This document shows positions 12,101-19,757 of a DNA stretch of 64,000 nucleotides, piece after piece. The stretch is from Erpobdella octoculata (taxonomy: Eukaryota > Annelida > Clitellata > Hirudinida > Erpobdellidae). Made by a program: the position numbers and the translations under genes. Under the pieces are notes generated by a model. It was not told where the DNA came from, ran no database searches, and saw only the letters and a list, made by a program, of their open reading frames with translations. Where the stretch lies: positions 33,781,093-33,845,092 of the forward strand of contig OZ022238.1 in the NCBI GenBank assembly GCA_963978895.1. The letters are read 5' to 3'. How positions within the stretch are numbered: position 1 is the first letter of the stretch; each line of letters opens with the position of its first letter.

Positions 12101-15100
12101 TCCTGAACCTAATGTGTCACCTAGGTAACAGAACTTGGTCACACACTCCACCTTTACACCTGGCTCAACCTCAACCTCGCCCAACAACTCTTCCTGAACA
12201 GAACCACCAGCCACACAACTCTTACAACGGAAGCCAACAAGATCTTTCAAACTACCCAAGATGCCACTGCACCTTTTATGGACCCAACTCTTACAATCCA
12301 CACAACAAATAGAATTGGAGCCAACACCTTTTCTGCATACACTGCATGGCCATTTACCCGACTTCTTCACCTGTCCCATTCCGGCCCGACACTTCATGAT
12401 TTTTGTCTTACTCGCATTCACTCTAAGGCCTTTCGCTTCCATGCCAATTTTCCATATCCTTAACTTTTCCAGGAGAGAATCTTCTGTCTCAGCTAATAAA
12501 ACAAGATCATCAGCATAGAGCAGTTCCATTGGCAAGCCTACCCTGAGCTCCCGTGATAAGGCCTCTAAAACAATGATAAACAACAATGGGCTGAGAACTG
12601 AACCCTGATGCACTCCAACCTTAACGCTGAAAGCATCACTCTCCTTCCCATTCACTCTCACCACTGTCGCTGCATCATCATACATAGTTCTTATCACGGA
12701 AACTAACCATTCATCCACACCTAGACATCTCAGAGCCCACCACACTATCTCACGAGGTACTCTATCAAATGCCTTTTCAAGATCAACAAAGGCCATCCAC
12801 AGATCTTTGTTCTTGGCAAGATACTTTTCCTGCAGCTGACGAACTATGAAAATAGCATCGGTAGTACCTTTCCCCATCATGAAACCAAACTGCATACCAT
12901 CAATTTTCACAATCTTCTTTACTCTTTTTTCAATCACCCTCTCTAAAACTTTCATTGCATGTTCTAATAGTTTAATGCCCCTGTATGAGCCACACGCTAA
13001 TGCATCACCTTTTCCCTTGTAGACATTCACCATCCAGCTCTTATTCCAGTCTACAGGGGTTTTACCATCCTTCACTACTGCATTGCACACTTCAGTCATC
13101 CACACTATACCAACAGCTCCAGCAGCTTTCAACATGTCTGCCACCACTCCTGAAGGTCCTGCTGCCTTGTTACGTTTCATCTTATGGATTGCATTACTAA
13201 CTTCCAGAGTAGTTAACTTTTCACTAGGTCCACAAACAGGACTTACATGAGTTAGTCCATTTGCATCCCAAGGGAACTCCTCATTAGAAATTCTATCATA
13301 ATGCGCTCTCCATACCTCCAACAACCTACTATCCTCAGCCACAACCTTACCTTCATGGTCTTTCACGCAGTTGGCCCCCACTACATCCCGGTTTTTACGC
13401 ATTAGCTGCTTGGCTACCCTAAACACATTTCCTTTCCTGTCCTCCCTATCCAAATCTTCGCAAAAAGTCTTTCGTACAGCGTTCTTAGCATTAAAGATAG
13501 CTTTCTTAGCCATGCGTTTGGCCTGGTTGTAGCTCTCCTTGGTTGCTAGATTTTTCCCATGTTGCTGGCACTTCAACAAGTTAAATAGCCGACGTTTCTC
13601 TTTTACAAGGGCAGCAACCTCTTCATTCCACCACCATGTTTCCTTATGCCTACTAATACCTTTTGTAACCCCACACACAGCTATTGCTTCCTGAAGCAAA
13701 CACTGCTTCAAATCATTCCAGATTTTCTCGACATCACCAAGACCATTCATCACCACAGCAGCTTTAGCTTGCACTCTTTCTTTGAAGATGCATTTCGTCT
13801 CTGTCTCTTTCAGCTTCCAAACCTTACATCTTTCTACAAATTTCACATTACATTTTTTCACCTTCTCATTCAGCTCCATAACACAAATAAGCAATTTGTG
13901 CTGTGGGATACATGCTTCACTTCGGATAATCTTAACGTCCCTAATAAATTTTCTCTCAGACTTTCTGACTAAAATGTAATCAACAACAGTCCGACACCCA
14001 CCAGACTCATATGTTATCAACTTATTATCCTCCTTTTTAAACCAAGTGTTGGCGACAGCAAGGTTCAATGAATCAGCAAATTCTAATATCATCTCACCTT
14101 CCAGATTTCGCTTACCAAACCCACAACCACCATGAACACCTTCAAATCCATCAATACCAGTTCCCACATGTCCGTTAAAATCACCACAGATCAACAAATT
14201 CTCATCAACATTTATATCAGACACAACCTTAACCATCATAGCAAGAAATTCCTCTTTCTCCTCCATCGGCCGACCTACTTGCGGAGCATATATAGACAAC
14301 AAGTTCAGCACCGACTTACCCACAATTACACGAAGCAATAACAATCTCTCACTCACACGCTTGACCTCCAACACTTTCTCAACCCATCTATCTGCTTCCA
14401 GCATTCCTACACCATGAATTCCTTTCTCAGAACCCATCCAGAAAAACTTATACTCACCAAGTTTTCTGGCACCTTCACCTTTCCAGCCAGTCTCCTGAAG
14501 ACAACAAAAATCTAAACATCGTCTTGCTGCCATATCAGCAACCTCACCATCTCTTCCCCTCATCGTTCCAACATTCACAGAGCCAATTCTCAAACAAACA
14601 CTTGAACCCTCTAAATTCTTCTTCAGGCCCATAGCAAACTTTTCACTTCCGTCTAGGCCCAGAAAAGGAAGCGCGGACCTTGTTTGACCGGGCGACGTCC
14701 GAGCCGGCATGGAATTCTTTGTTTCGTAACCCATATGGAATTTGGAGCAAAGTTTTACCCGGATGCCCTTCCTGCGAACCTCCCTTTAGTCGCCTTTTAC
14801 GACACGCATAGGAGGATACACGTATCATGTGTTTTATTTTGTATATTGTCATCACGCCATCAGCCTGTCTTAAAATAGCAGAAAAGCGCAAAACCACATT
14901 GATTTTTTTGCTTGTTAGCAGCTCAAATTTTTTTTTTTTAAGTATATAGTGCTTTTTAAAAATTAATAATAGATAACAAAGGTATTCTGTAATAGTCTTA
15001 TGTCATAAAAAGTATCATGGAGATCCAGAAGCTTTTTATCAAACAAGTTTCTTAAAAAAAAAAAATTATGCAAAAGATCGTTGAGATTCTATTGAGGTTC

Positions 15101-15794
15101 TCAAAAAACTAATAATAGTAAAGTTTGTGGTACATAAGTTTAACTGTACTGCATTATATCTGAATAATGAACTAATTCTGCAATGACTCTAAAATATTCA
15201 ATTTTACTTTCTTGTGCACACATGAAATTAGTGGGATTGTACCCTTGATTTGTGCACCACTTTTCACTTTTTCTTTCAAGGGGAATTTTACAATAACAGT
15301 TCTTCGGGCTAGCTTTCTATATCTTGACATGATTTTTGATTGACACAAGTAAATGCCTCACCACTATGTTGACCTGCATTATACATTTTTTTACTTCAAA
15401 ATTAAAAATGTGAGGGGAGAAGAAAATTGCAATGTCTTTGATCATGCAAATTCTTTGAGCAGATTATATAACATCATAATGTCCAATGTGTGATTATGGT
15501 CCAGAATTTATGATTTAATTTTTTTTTTAATTTTCACATTTTAGCTCAGTTTGATTGAAGGAGAAGAGAGAACTCCTGGAGCTGAAAAGGAAGAAGAAGC
15601 TGTGAGTTTCATTAAATTTTGATTGCGTTAAACACTCATTTATTATTTATTTCAATAAAGTTTTAATAAAGTAACTATCAATATTGGTTTTTTACATTCG
15701 CTAGACTATAGATGCCGTTTTTTTTATTCAGGTTGAGATGGACACAGGTGTGACAGCACAACCTGATCAAGGGACTGATACTATGGAAGAATAG
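6174..15794 (+). CDS. PSMA1: Proteasome subunit alpha type-1 (10 coding exons; start codon exon not found)
   Basis: Non-catalytic alpha-ring subunit of the 20S proteasome core. Exons with AG/GT borders and compatible phases: 6174-6218, 8143-8244, 8789-8892, 10058-10146, 10368-10438, 10713-10842, 10905-10984, 11382-11453, 15545-15601, 15732-15794 (stop TAG). They join to 270 codons without a break. The N-terminal alpha-subunit signature is clear ([11 protein letters not shown] at the end of the first exon, [13 protein letters not shown] at the start of the second), then [41 protein letters not shown], an Ntn-fold core and an acidic tail ending TMEE. Vertebrate PSMA1 is about 263 residues, so length fits. 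The first exon starts directly at Phe2, so the initiator Met must lie on an upstream exon that I could not place. Introns carry Helitron debris, a probable solo LTR and a 3.3-kb antisense LINE. Gene assignment is firm. Confidence 0.96.
6696..7790. mobile_element. Possible TIR element in the first mapped PSMA1 intron
   Basis: The left end AAGGCGCGTTTTACATGCGC and the reverse complement of the right end (AAGGCACATTTACACTTGC) are similar and are both followed by CAAAGATTC, suggesting diverged terminal inverted repeats of about 30 bases. No target duplication was seen. A non-autonomous Helitron lies inside. No transposase frame is present. Confidence 0.4.
6974..7482 (+). mobile_element. Non-autonomous Helitron
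   Basis: The 3' end shows the diagnostic Helitron layout: a short hairpin (GCCCGGGCAACGCCGGGT) followed by CAGCTAG and a host T. The 5' part carries paired motifs (AAAACGGCCGAACCGATTTT and its near inverted copy) that also occur in the helicase-bearing Helitron at 27.0 kb. The 5' TC end is blurred by a TA run. A near-perfect inverted repeat around a TA core lies at 7132-7237. No Rep/helicase frame. Confidence 0.65.
8935..9290. mobile_element. Helitron-like fragment with hairpin in a PSMA1 intron
   Basis: Bases about 8939-8992 (ACAAGGCACGTGCTATGGC onward) pair with about 9028-9082 (ending GGCTCGCGCCTTGT) as an imperfect inverted repeat. It is followed by GTTGCCTGGGGTTTTTAAAG and a pyrimidine-rich tract ending AACTTCTTTTTGCCC. 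The same order (GTTGCC, GGGTTTTT, AGGTTTTTCT, pyrimidine tract) appears in reverse at the Helitron ends of 7482 and 44170, so this looks like a Helitron piece. It lies directly after the splice donor at 8893. Confidence 0.45.
9443..9823 (-). mobile_element. Probable solo LTR
   Basis: On the minus strand the segment begins TGTAGTGTATGGCG and ends CTTCAACAGTTACA, so it has TG...CA ends. It contains GGCTATAAATAGAG about 240 bases in (a TATA-type promoter) and AATAAAA further down (a polyadenylation signal), in the order expected for U3-R-U5. No internal retroelement sequence or primer-binding site adjoins it, and I could not read a convincing 4-5 bp target duplication. Confidence 0.5.
11522..14885 (-). 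mobile_element. Full-length RTE-like non-LTR retrotransposon, antisense in a PSMA1 intron
   Basis: The element lies between PSMA1 exons 11382-11453 and 15545-15601 on the opposite strand. Its 3' end (left) is a short ATG trinucleotide repeat (reverse complement of TCATCATCATCATTT), typical of LINEs that end in short repeats rather than poly(A). The 5' part contains GGAAGGGCATCCGGGTAAAA. One uninterrupted ORF fills the body. Exact 5' end and target duplication are uncertain. Confidence 0.75.
11567..14734 (-). CDS. LINE endonuclease-reverse transcriptase with PHD-like zinc finger (1055 aa), intact
   Basis: The protein nicks target DNA and reverse-transcribes the element RNA. Residues about 50-285 form an APE-type endonuclease (CLQETGW with Glu81, [10 protein letters not shown] with Asp185, PQHKLL with His279). 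Residues about 500-780 are the reverse transcriptase ([35 protein letters not shown]; catalytic LLYADD at about 739-744). Residues about 797-840 carry a C4-H-C3 PHD-like finger (CSVC, CVDC, WVHKRC, CKSC) inserted after the RT palm. The tail has [10 protein letters not shown], common in RTE and related clades. There is no stop or frameshift over 1055 codons, so it may be recent or still functional. The Met at 14734 is the first in frame; the true start could differ. The clade call (RTE-like) is by motif memory only. Confidence 0.85.
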   Translation of the reverse strand: MGYETKNSMPARTSPGQTRSALPFLGLDGSEKFAMGLKKNLEGSSVCLRIGSVNVGTMRGRDGEVADMAARRCLDFCCLQETGWKGEGARKLGEYKFFWMGSEKGIHGVGMLEADRWVEKVLEVKRVSERLLLLRVIVGKSVLNLLSIYAPQVGRPMEEKEEFLAMMVKVVSDINVDENLLICGDFNGHVGTGIDGFEGVHGGCGFGKRNLEGEMILEFADSLNLAVANTWFKKEDNKLITYESGGCRTVVDYILVRKSERKFIRDVKIIRSEACIPQHKLLICVMELNEKVKKCNVKFVERCKVWKLKETETKCIFKERVQAKAAVVMNGLGDVEKIWNDLKQCLLQEAIAVCGVTKGISRHKETWWWNEEVAALVKEKRRLFNLLKCQQHGKNLATKESYNQAKRMAKKAIFNAKNAVRKTFCEDLDREDRKGNVFRVAKQLMRKNRDVVGANCVKDHEGKVVAEDSRLLEVWRAHYDRISNEEFPWDANGLTHVSPVCGPSEKLTTLEVSNAIHKMKRNKAAGPSGVVADMLKAAGAVGIVWMTEVCNAVVKDGKTPVDWNKSWMVNVYKGKGDALACGSYRGIKLLEHAMKVLERVIEKRVKKIVKIDGMQFGFMMGKGTTDAIFIVRQLQEKYLAKNKDLWMAFVDLEKAFDRVPREIVWWALRCLGVDEWLVSVIRTMYDDAATVVRVNGKESDAFSVKVGVHQGSVLSPLLFIIVLEALSRELRVGLPMELLYADDLVLLAETEDSLLEKLRIWKIGMEAKGLRVNASKTKIMKCRAGMGQVKKSGKWPCSVCRKGVGSNSICCVDCKSWVHKRCSGILGSLKDLVGFRCKSCVAGGSVQEELLGEVEVEPGVKVECVTKFCYLGDTLGSGGGVDEAVRARVRSAWAKFKELSPILTTRGASFHVKGKVYRACVQSVLVYGTETWSMKVENLRSLERAERMMVRWMCGVSLNDRARSVDLYSLLNVPCVADVVRRGRLRWFGHLERKSADDWVSAIRDVDVVGVKSKGRSRKTWWECVKKDMDELGLKRQSALDRDLWRGLIWKNVQP
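14886..15544. other. Intron sequence, no gene seen
   Basis: Remainder of the PSMA1 intron between the antisense LINE and the exon at 15545. AT-rich with homopolymer A and T runs and no recognisable repeat or coding signal. Confidence 0.6.
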
Positions 15795-16019
15795 TTCTTA
15801 TTTTTAGAGTTTAGTTTAGACAATAAGCGTGTTTTATTTTAACTTTCAATGGTTTTTGTTTTTCTCTTAGTAAAAATGAAACAAATATAACTTGGGAGTT
15901 TTTTGTCTATAAGTAGAATTGATTAAGTAGTGGAGGGAAATGTGTAAGCCCAGTGTAACATGTTGGACAACCTTTTGCTACTGCTAGTGACAGATTTTAT
16001 ACTTTTAATAGTGGTGGTC

Positions 16020-16190
16020 AATGAACCTAGTTTTTATAAATTCCTAGCGGGGTTTTTCTCTTGCCATTTCTCTCTTCTTTTCTACTCTTGCTCCTGTTTC
16101 TTCTCCGCTTGCTCTCGCACTCCCGTTCCTGCTCGTTTTCCTTCTTCCTCTGCCTCCTAACTTCTTTTTGCCCATAAACAGTAATGAAAA
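16020..16190. repeat. Pyrimidine-rich Helitron-type tract
   Basis: TCCTAGCGGGGTTTTTCTC is followed by a C/T-rich stretch ending TAACTTCTTTTTGCCC. The ending is the same as that of the 9.1-9.3 kb tract and the layout recalls the Helitron end at 44.2 kb. It is probably a decayed Helitron end just downstream of PSMA1. Confidence 0.4.
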
Positions 16191-16298
16191 TAAAAGTATA
16201 GCATTAGGAAGATAAAATTTGGAACCTGTCGGTTTTATAGACCCCCTTTATACAGTTCGGATTTCTTGGTTAAAGTTTTTTTTTTATGATAGTCTATA

Positions 16299-17039
16299 GG
16301 GGTTAGTGCCTACTGATCCCAGGACAACTGATCCCACGGACAATTGATCCCATGGACAACTGATCCCATAGACATAAGCAACTCATTTTTTGACGGCAAT
16401 GGTGGTGATGATGCTTACGCAGCCATCTGCTGCATACGACAACGGTGGTGGTGATAATGATACTGGCTACTTCAATTAGTAAACGGAGAAATAATATTTA
16501 GTATAAGCGCACGATACACAGTCGAAATGAAATTGACAAGTTCGTATTACTTTTCATCGTTTCACTACTTTCTGCGTGAAGTTCATAATGAGAAATGGAA
16601 CCGTGCCAATCCAAAAATAATAGAGTTTAGCTCATTTCAGAAGTTGTTTTTTTCGAAGATATGAATTAAGGAACACACTCCAACATTAATTCTTATCGGC
16701 TTATTTAGGAGTCCATGACTAGGACCATCACTACAGCATCCAAACATACTCATACTCATACATACATATATACATACACATACATACATACATACATACA
16801 TACATACATACATACATACATACAAACATACATACATGCATACACATACATTCGTACATACAAACAGAAATAGGAAATTATGTATGTTAATATCAGTTTA
16901 TTGATTGCAGAAACAGTGAAATATAAAATGATGCAGATATGGGATCAGTTGTCTATGGGATCAGTTGTCCATGGGATCAGTTGTCCGTGGGATCAGTTGT
17001 CCTGGGATCAGTTGTCCTGGGATCAGTTGCGATGATCCC
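16299..17039. mobile_element. Iteron-tipped foldback element with 8-bp target duplication
   Basis: The element starts GGGGTTAGTGCC and ends GATGATCCC. Both ends consist of tandem copies of an approximately 18-base iteron (GGGATCAGTTGTCCATG type): four at the left and six at the right in inverted orientation. The SINE-1 sequence AGTCTATA is duplicated exactly at both borders (16291-16298, 17040-17047). No transposase frame; the middle is unremarkable apart from a CATA microsatellite. Non-autonomous DNA element; an 8-bp duplication is compatible with hAT-like families, but the superfamily is open. Confidence 0.75.
16741..16860. repeat. (CATA)n tetranucleotide repeat
   Basis: Tandem CATA/TACA repeats with minor interruptions inside the foldback element. 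Confidence 0.9.
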
Positions 17040-17207
17040 AGTCTATAGTCCTTTACACCAAGTGGTTTAAGACTGAATTGGCTGTATGTAGGAAGCACAT
17101 AAGTACTTCATGTCGTGGATCAAAGTTTGATCCTTTTAACTGTTCCTCCTCCTTTATTCAGGCTTGGGCTGGCTCGCAATTAGCGAGGCGGAGTTTCGGT
17201 TAAAGTT

Positions 17208-18084
17208 ATGAAATTCCCATTTTTACACACCTTTACTTAACTTGACTTCTCTGTCTGTCGTCAAATTTTGCAATCGATTTTAAACTAACTTCCCGATAAG
17301 CTAGAGACTTAAAAATTTAATCATACCTCCGAACTGTTTAACAATGCATTCTATCAAATTTGTGGATCGATTGGACAAAATTTAATCAAATAATTATTTG
17401 TGATATTTTCGTCGAACTATTTATTGTTTATGCTAATATGCTCGCTGTTTATGTAAAAAAATGTGGCCTACACAATTGATTATATAAAAGTGTGTTTTTA
17501 AAAAGCTTTGCTTTTTGATTCACTTGTTCAGTTTCAGTTTATTTTAGTTACAGTTCATTAACCTGCAGGTTTAAGTACAAGAGTACCCTGAGTGAAAAAC
17601 TCAAATTTAATTTGCGTAAAAGGTTAAAGGTTTTTAAGCAAGGATATCAATTTGTTTTAAGCAATTTTTTTACAAATCTATTCACCAAGGGCGGGTAGGC
17701 TAAACACAACTCCCCTTCCCCTTCTTTCAAAAATTAACGGGACAAGAGCAAAAAATAGTGAGAAACAACGAAAGAAAAACCTCAGGTAGCCCTGATATAA
17801 ATTAATAATATAAAGAGCAATAGACAACTGGAAAACCAGTTATAACACGCCGACATAGTAATAAGGAAATATTTAAAACTAAAAATACCCCGTCAAAAAT
17901 GACGGTTATTTTGAACAATTGATCCAGCATTGGGCTTTGATGTGATTGGATAATTTCTTGTATAATAAGCTGAGGTGAAACGCTTTGAGTATGGAGTATA
18001 TAAACGCCCCTTGACTGATTGTATACAATTGCGTAATAACCACTGCGGCCGCCGCGTTATGCGAAATTGCTTAGAAACACACAC
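17208..18084. other. Intergenic stretch without a supported gene
   Basis: AT-rich. Around 17690-17800 a purine-rich stretch ending GAAAAACCTCAGGTAGCCCTG resembles the inner side of the Helitron 3' end at 7.4 kb and may be its relic. A GC-rich repeat copy lies at 18038-18061 (reverse complement of 5821-5843). Confidence 0.45.
18038..18061. repeat. GC-rich dispersed repeat, copy 2
   Basis: AACCACTGCGGCCGCCGCG with TTATG is the reverse complement of 5821-5843 with one mismatch, and similarity continues weakly on both sides. Confidence 0.6.
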
Positions 18085-18289
18085 CAGATGCGTATAGCTA
18101 GGGTCTTCTGCACCCGGGGAAAAAACAAAATCTGCGCCCCTTACCAAAAAAACCTGATGACCGGGGGATAGTCGGAGCCATAAACAGCAAAATAATAATA
18201 AAAAAAACTTTTTTGCTCTCTGAAAATGTGCCCCATCCAGCCCTGCGCACGGGAACAACTGTCTTCCCTGCCCCCTCGCTACACCTCTG
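18085..18289. mobile_element. Short MITE-like element
   Basis: The left end CAGATGCGTATAGCTAGGG matches the reverse complement of the right end (CAGAGGTGTAGCGAGGG) as diverged TIRs. The 205-base body has G/C-rich ends (CCCGGGG, GGGGGCAGGG). CAGAGGCGTAGC-type termini are common in hAT-related MITEs. No target duplication could be confirmed. Confidence 0.5.
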
Positions 18290-18805
18290 ATGTTGATAAT
18301 AATAAACATTATGTATTGAACATTAAGGCGCTATTTTGTATTGATAATACCACAGCAGCGCCGGGAACGGCTCGTGCATATGGGATCACACAGTGCTATA
18401 CCTGCCACCCACACGTGTTTCCGAAATCGGAGAGTGCCGAACCCTATTACATCCAGTCTTGAAACTAGTACTCATTTATCGACCAGTGAAGGATGAAAGT
18501 TTAAGTTAAGTTTAAGTTTATTTGGATTTCAAGCGCCCTTTTGTGTAACACCTCAGGGCTCCTTTTACAATAAAAACAACAAAACAATAAAAATAAAGCC
18601 AAAAATAATATAAAACACAAAAATCAGCATGTCAGGAAAAATGAAATAATTTCTCTCTGATCATCAATTTGGATAGGATTTCGCAAACAGAAATGTCTTT
18701 AGCTCGGCCTTGAATAAACTCAATGTAGTGGCTTCTCGGATGCTGGCAGGCAACATGTTCCATGTTGCCGGTCCTGCTATACTGAAGGCTCGACTGCCGT
18801 AAGTT

Positions 18806-19757
18806 TTTGTTCGAGTTATGGAAATTTAATTTTAATTTTAATTTGATAATAATTTAACGTGGCATAATGTGAGTGTTGACTTCTAGGCCACGAAGAGATG
18901 CGTTTTGAGACTCTTTCGAAATTCTTCGACCGTCGCTGAGCAGGTGATGGTAGTCGGAAGCTCGTTCCAAAGTCTGGAACCGGCAACAGCAAACATGCGG
19001 TCGCCAGCCGTCTTCATTTTGGTCCTTGGCAGATGGAGTGAGGCCGAAGATGAGGATCTGAGTCTCCTCCTGGCCGGGAAGTCAGACACCCTGTTCATTG
19101 AAGAAGACAGATATTTCGGAGCCAGTTTATTAAGAGATTTGTATACCAGTAGCGCCAACTTGAATTTTATTCTTTTGTCCACTGGCAGCCAGTGTAGGTC
19201 GGCGAGAACTGGACTAATGTGATCGCATTTGCGAGCACCGGTAACCAGACGTGCTGCAGCATTAATAACCGAACGGAGACGATTGATGTGGTGTTTGGGT
19301 GACCCAACCAGGATAGAGTTACCATAATCAAGTTTGCTTAAGACGAGGGAAGTTACAAGTATTTTTCGAGAATTTGTTGGGAGAGAGGTTGCCACACTTT
19401 TTATCTGCCGTAATACATTGAAACATGCACGAACAGTGTTTTTGATGACAGATCAGCATCAAGATAGATGCCAAGATTTCGAACAGACACAGACGGCTGC
19501 ACCATGTCAAGACCTATTCGAACTGGATCTTTTGGAAGATGAAGTTTCTGGCTTCTAGTTGTAAACCAGATGGCTTCAGATTTGCTGGAGTTTAACTGGA
19601 GTCGATTTGACTGCATCCATGCTCCAACGTCGTCTATACAGGCGGAGATGGTGGTTTGGAGTGCCGTACTCTCTCCAGGCCGACAATGGCCGTAGATTTG
19701 AGTGTCATCTGCGAAAAAGTGACTACTGAGTCCATGACCATCAATTATGTCTTCAAG
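18806..19757 (-). mobile_element. LINE-B fragment inserted in LINE-A
   Basis: A second CR1/L2-type element, 5'-truncated to the second half of its RT. It starts at ELEDIIDGHGLSSHFFADD and continues after a frameshift at 18883-19395 (LVLSKLDYGNSILVG, DLHWLPVDKRIKFK, GSRLWNELP, LKTHLF). Its 3' end is a (AAATT)-type short repeat. The bases TTCC occur at both borders, a possible 4-bp target duplication. LINE-A reads across when this segment is mentally removed. Confidence 0.7.
18883..19395 (-). pseudogene. LINE-B reverse transcriptase C-terminus
   Basis: The 170-codon frame matches the post-RT region of CR1/L2-like elements (KILVTSLVLSKLDYGNS; INAAARLVTGARK; WLPVDKRIKFKLALLVYKSL; AVAGSRLWNELP). 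It is frameshifted from the FADD segment encoded in the neighbouring frame upstream. Confidence 0.75.

Larger units (their letters stand above)
16278..17195 (-). mobile_element. SINE-1 copy split by a foldback element
   Basis: The SINE-1 3' tail (poly-T on this strand, then a diverged AGTCTATA) lies at 16278-16298 and the rest of the SINE continues at 17040-17195 through CAGGCTTGGGCTGG to GCGAGGCGGAGT. The direct repeat GGTTAAAGTT flanks it (16268-16277 and 17198-17207). Everything between the two parts is a later insertion. Confidence 0.8.

Noticed and set aside
13646..13972. Plus-strand frames opposite the 1055-codon LINE ORF
   Set aside because: Shadow frames of the minus-strand coding sequence with no recognisable content.
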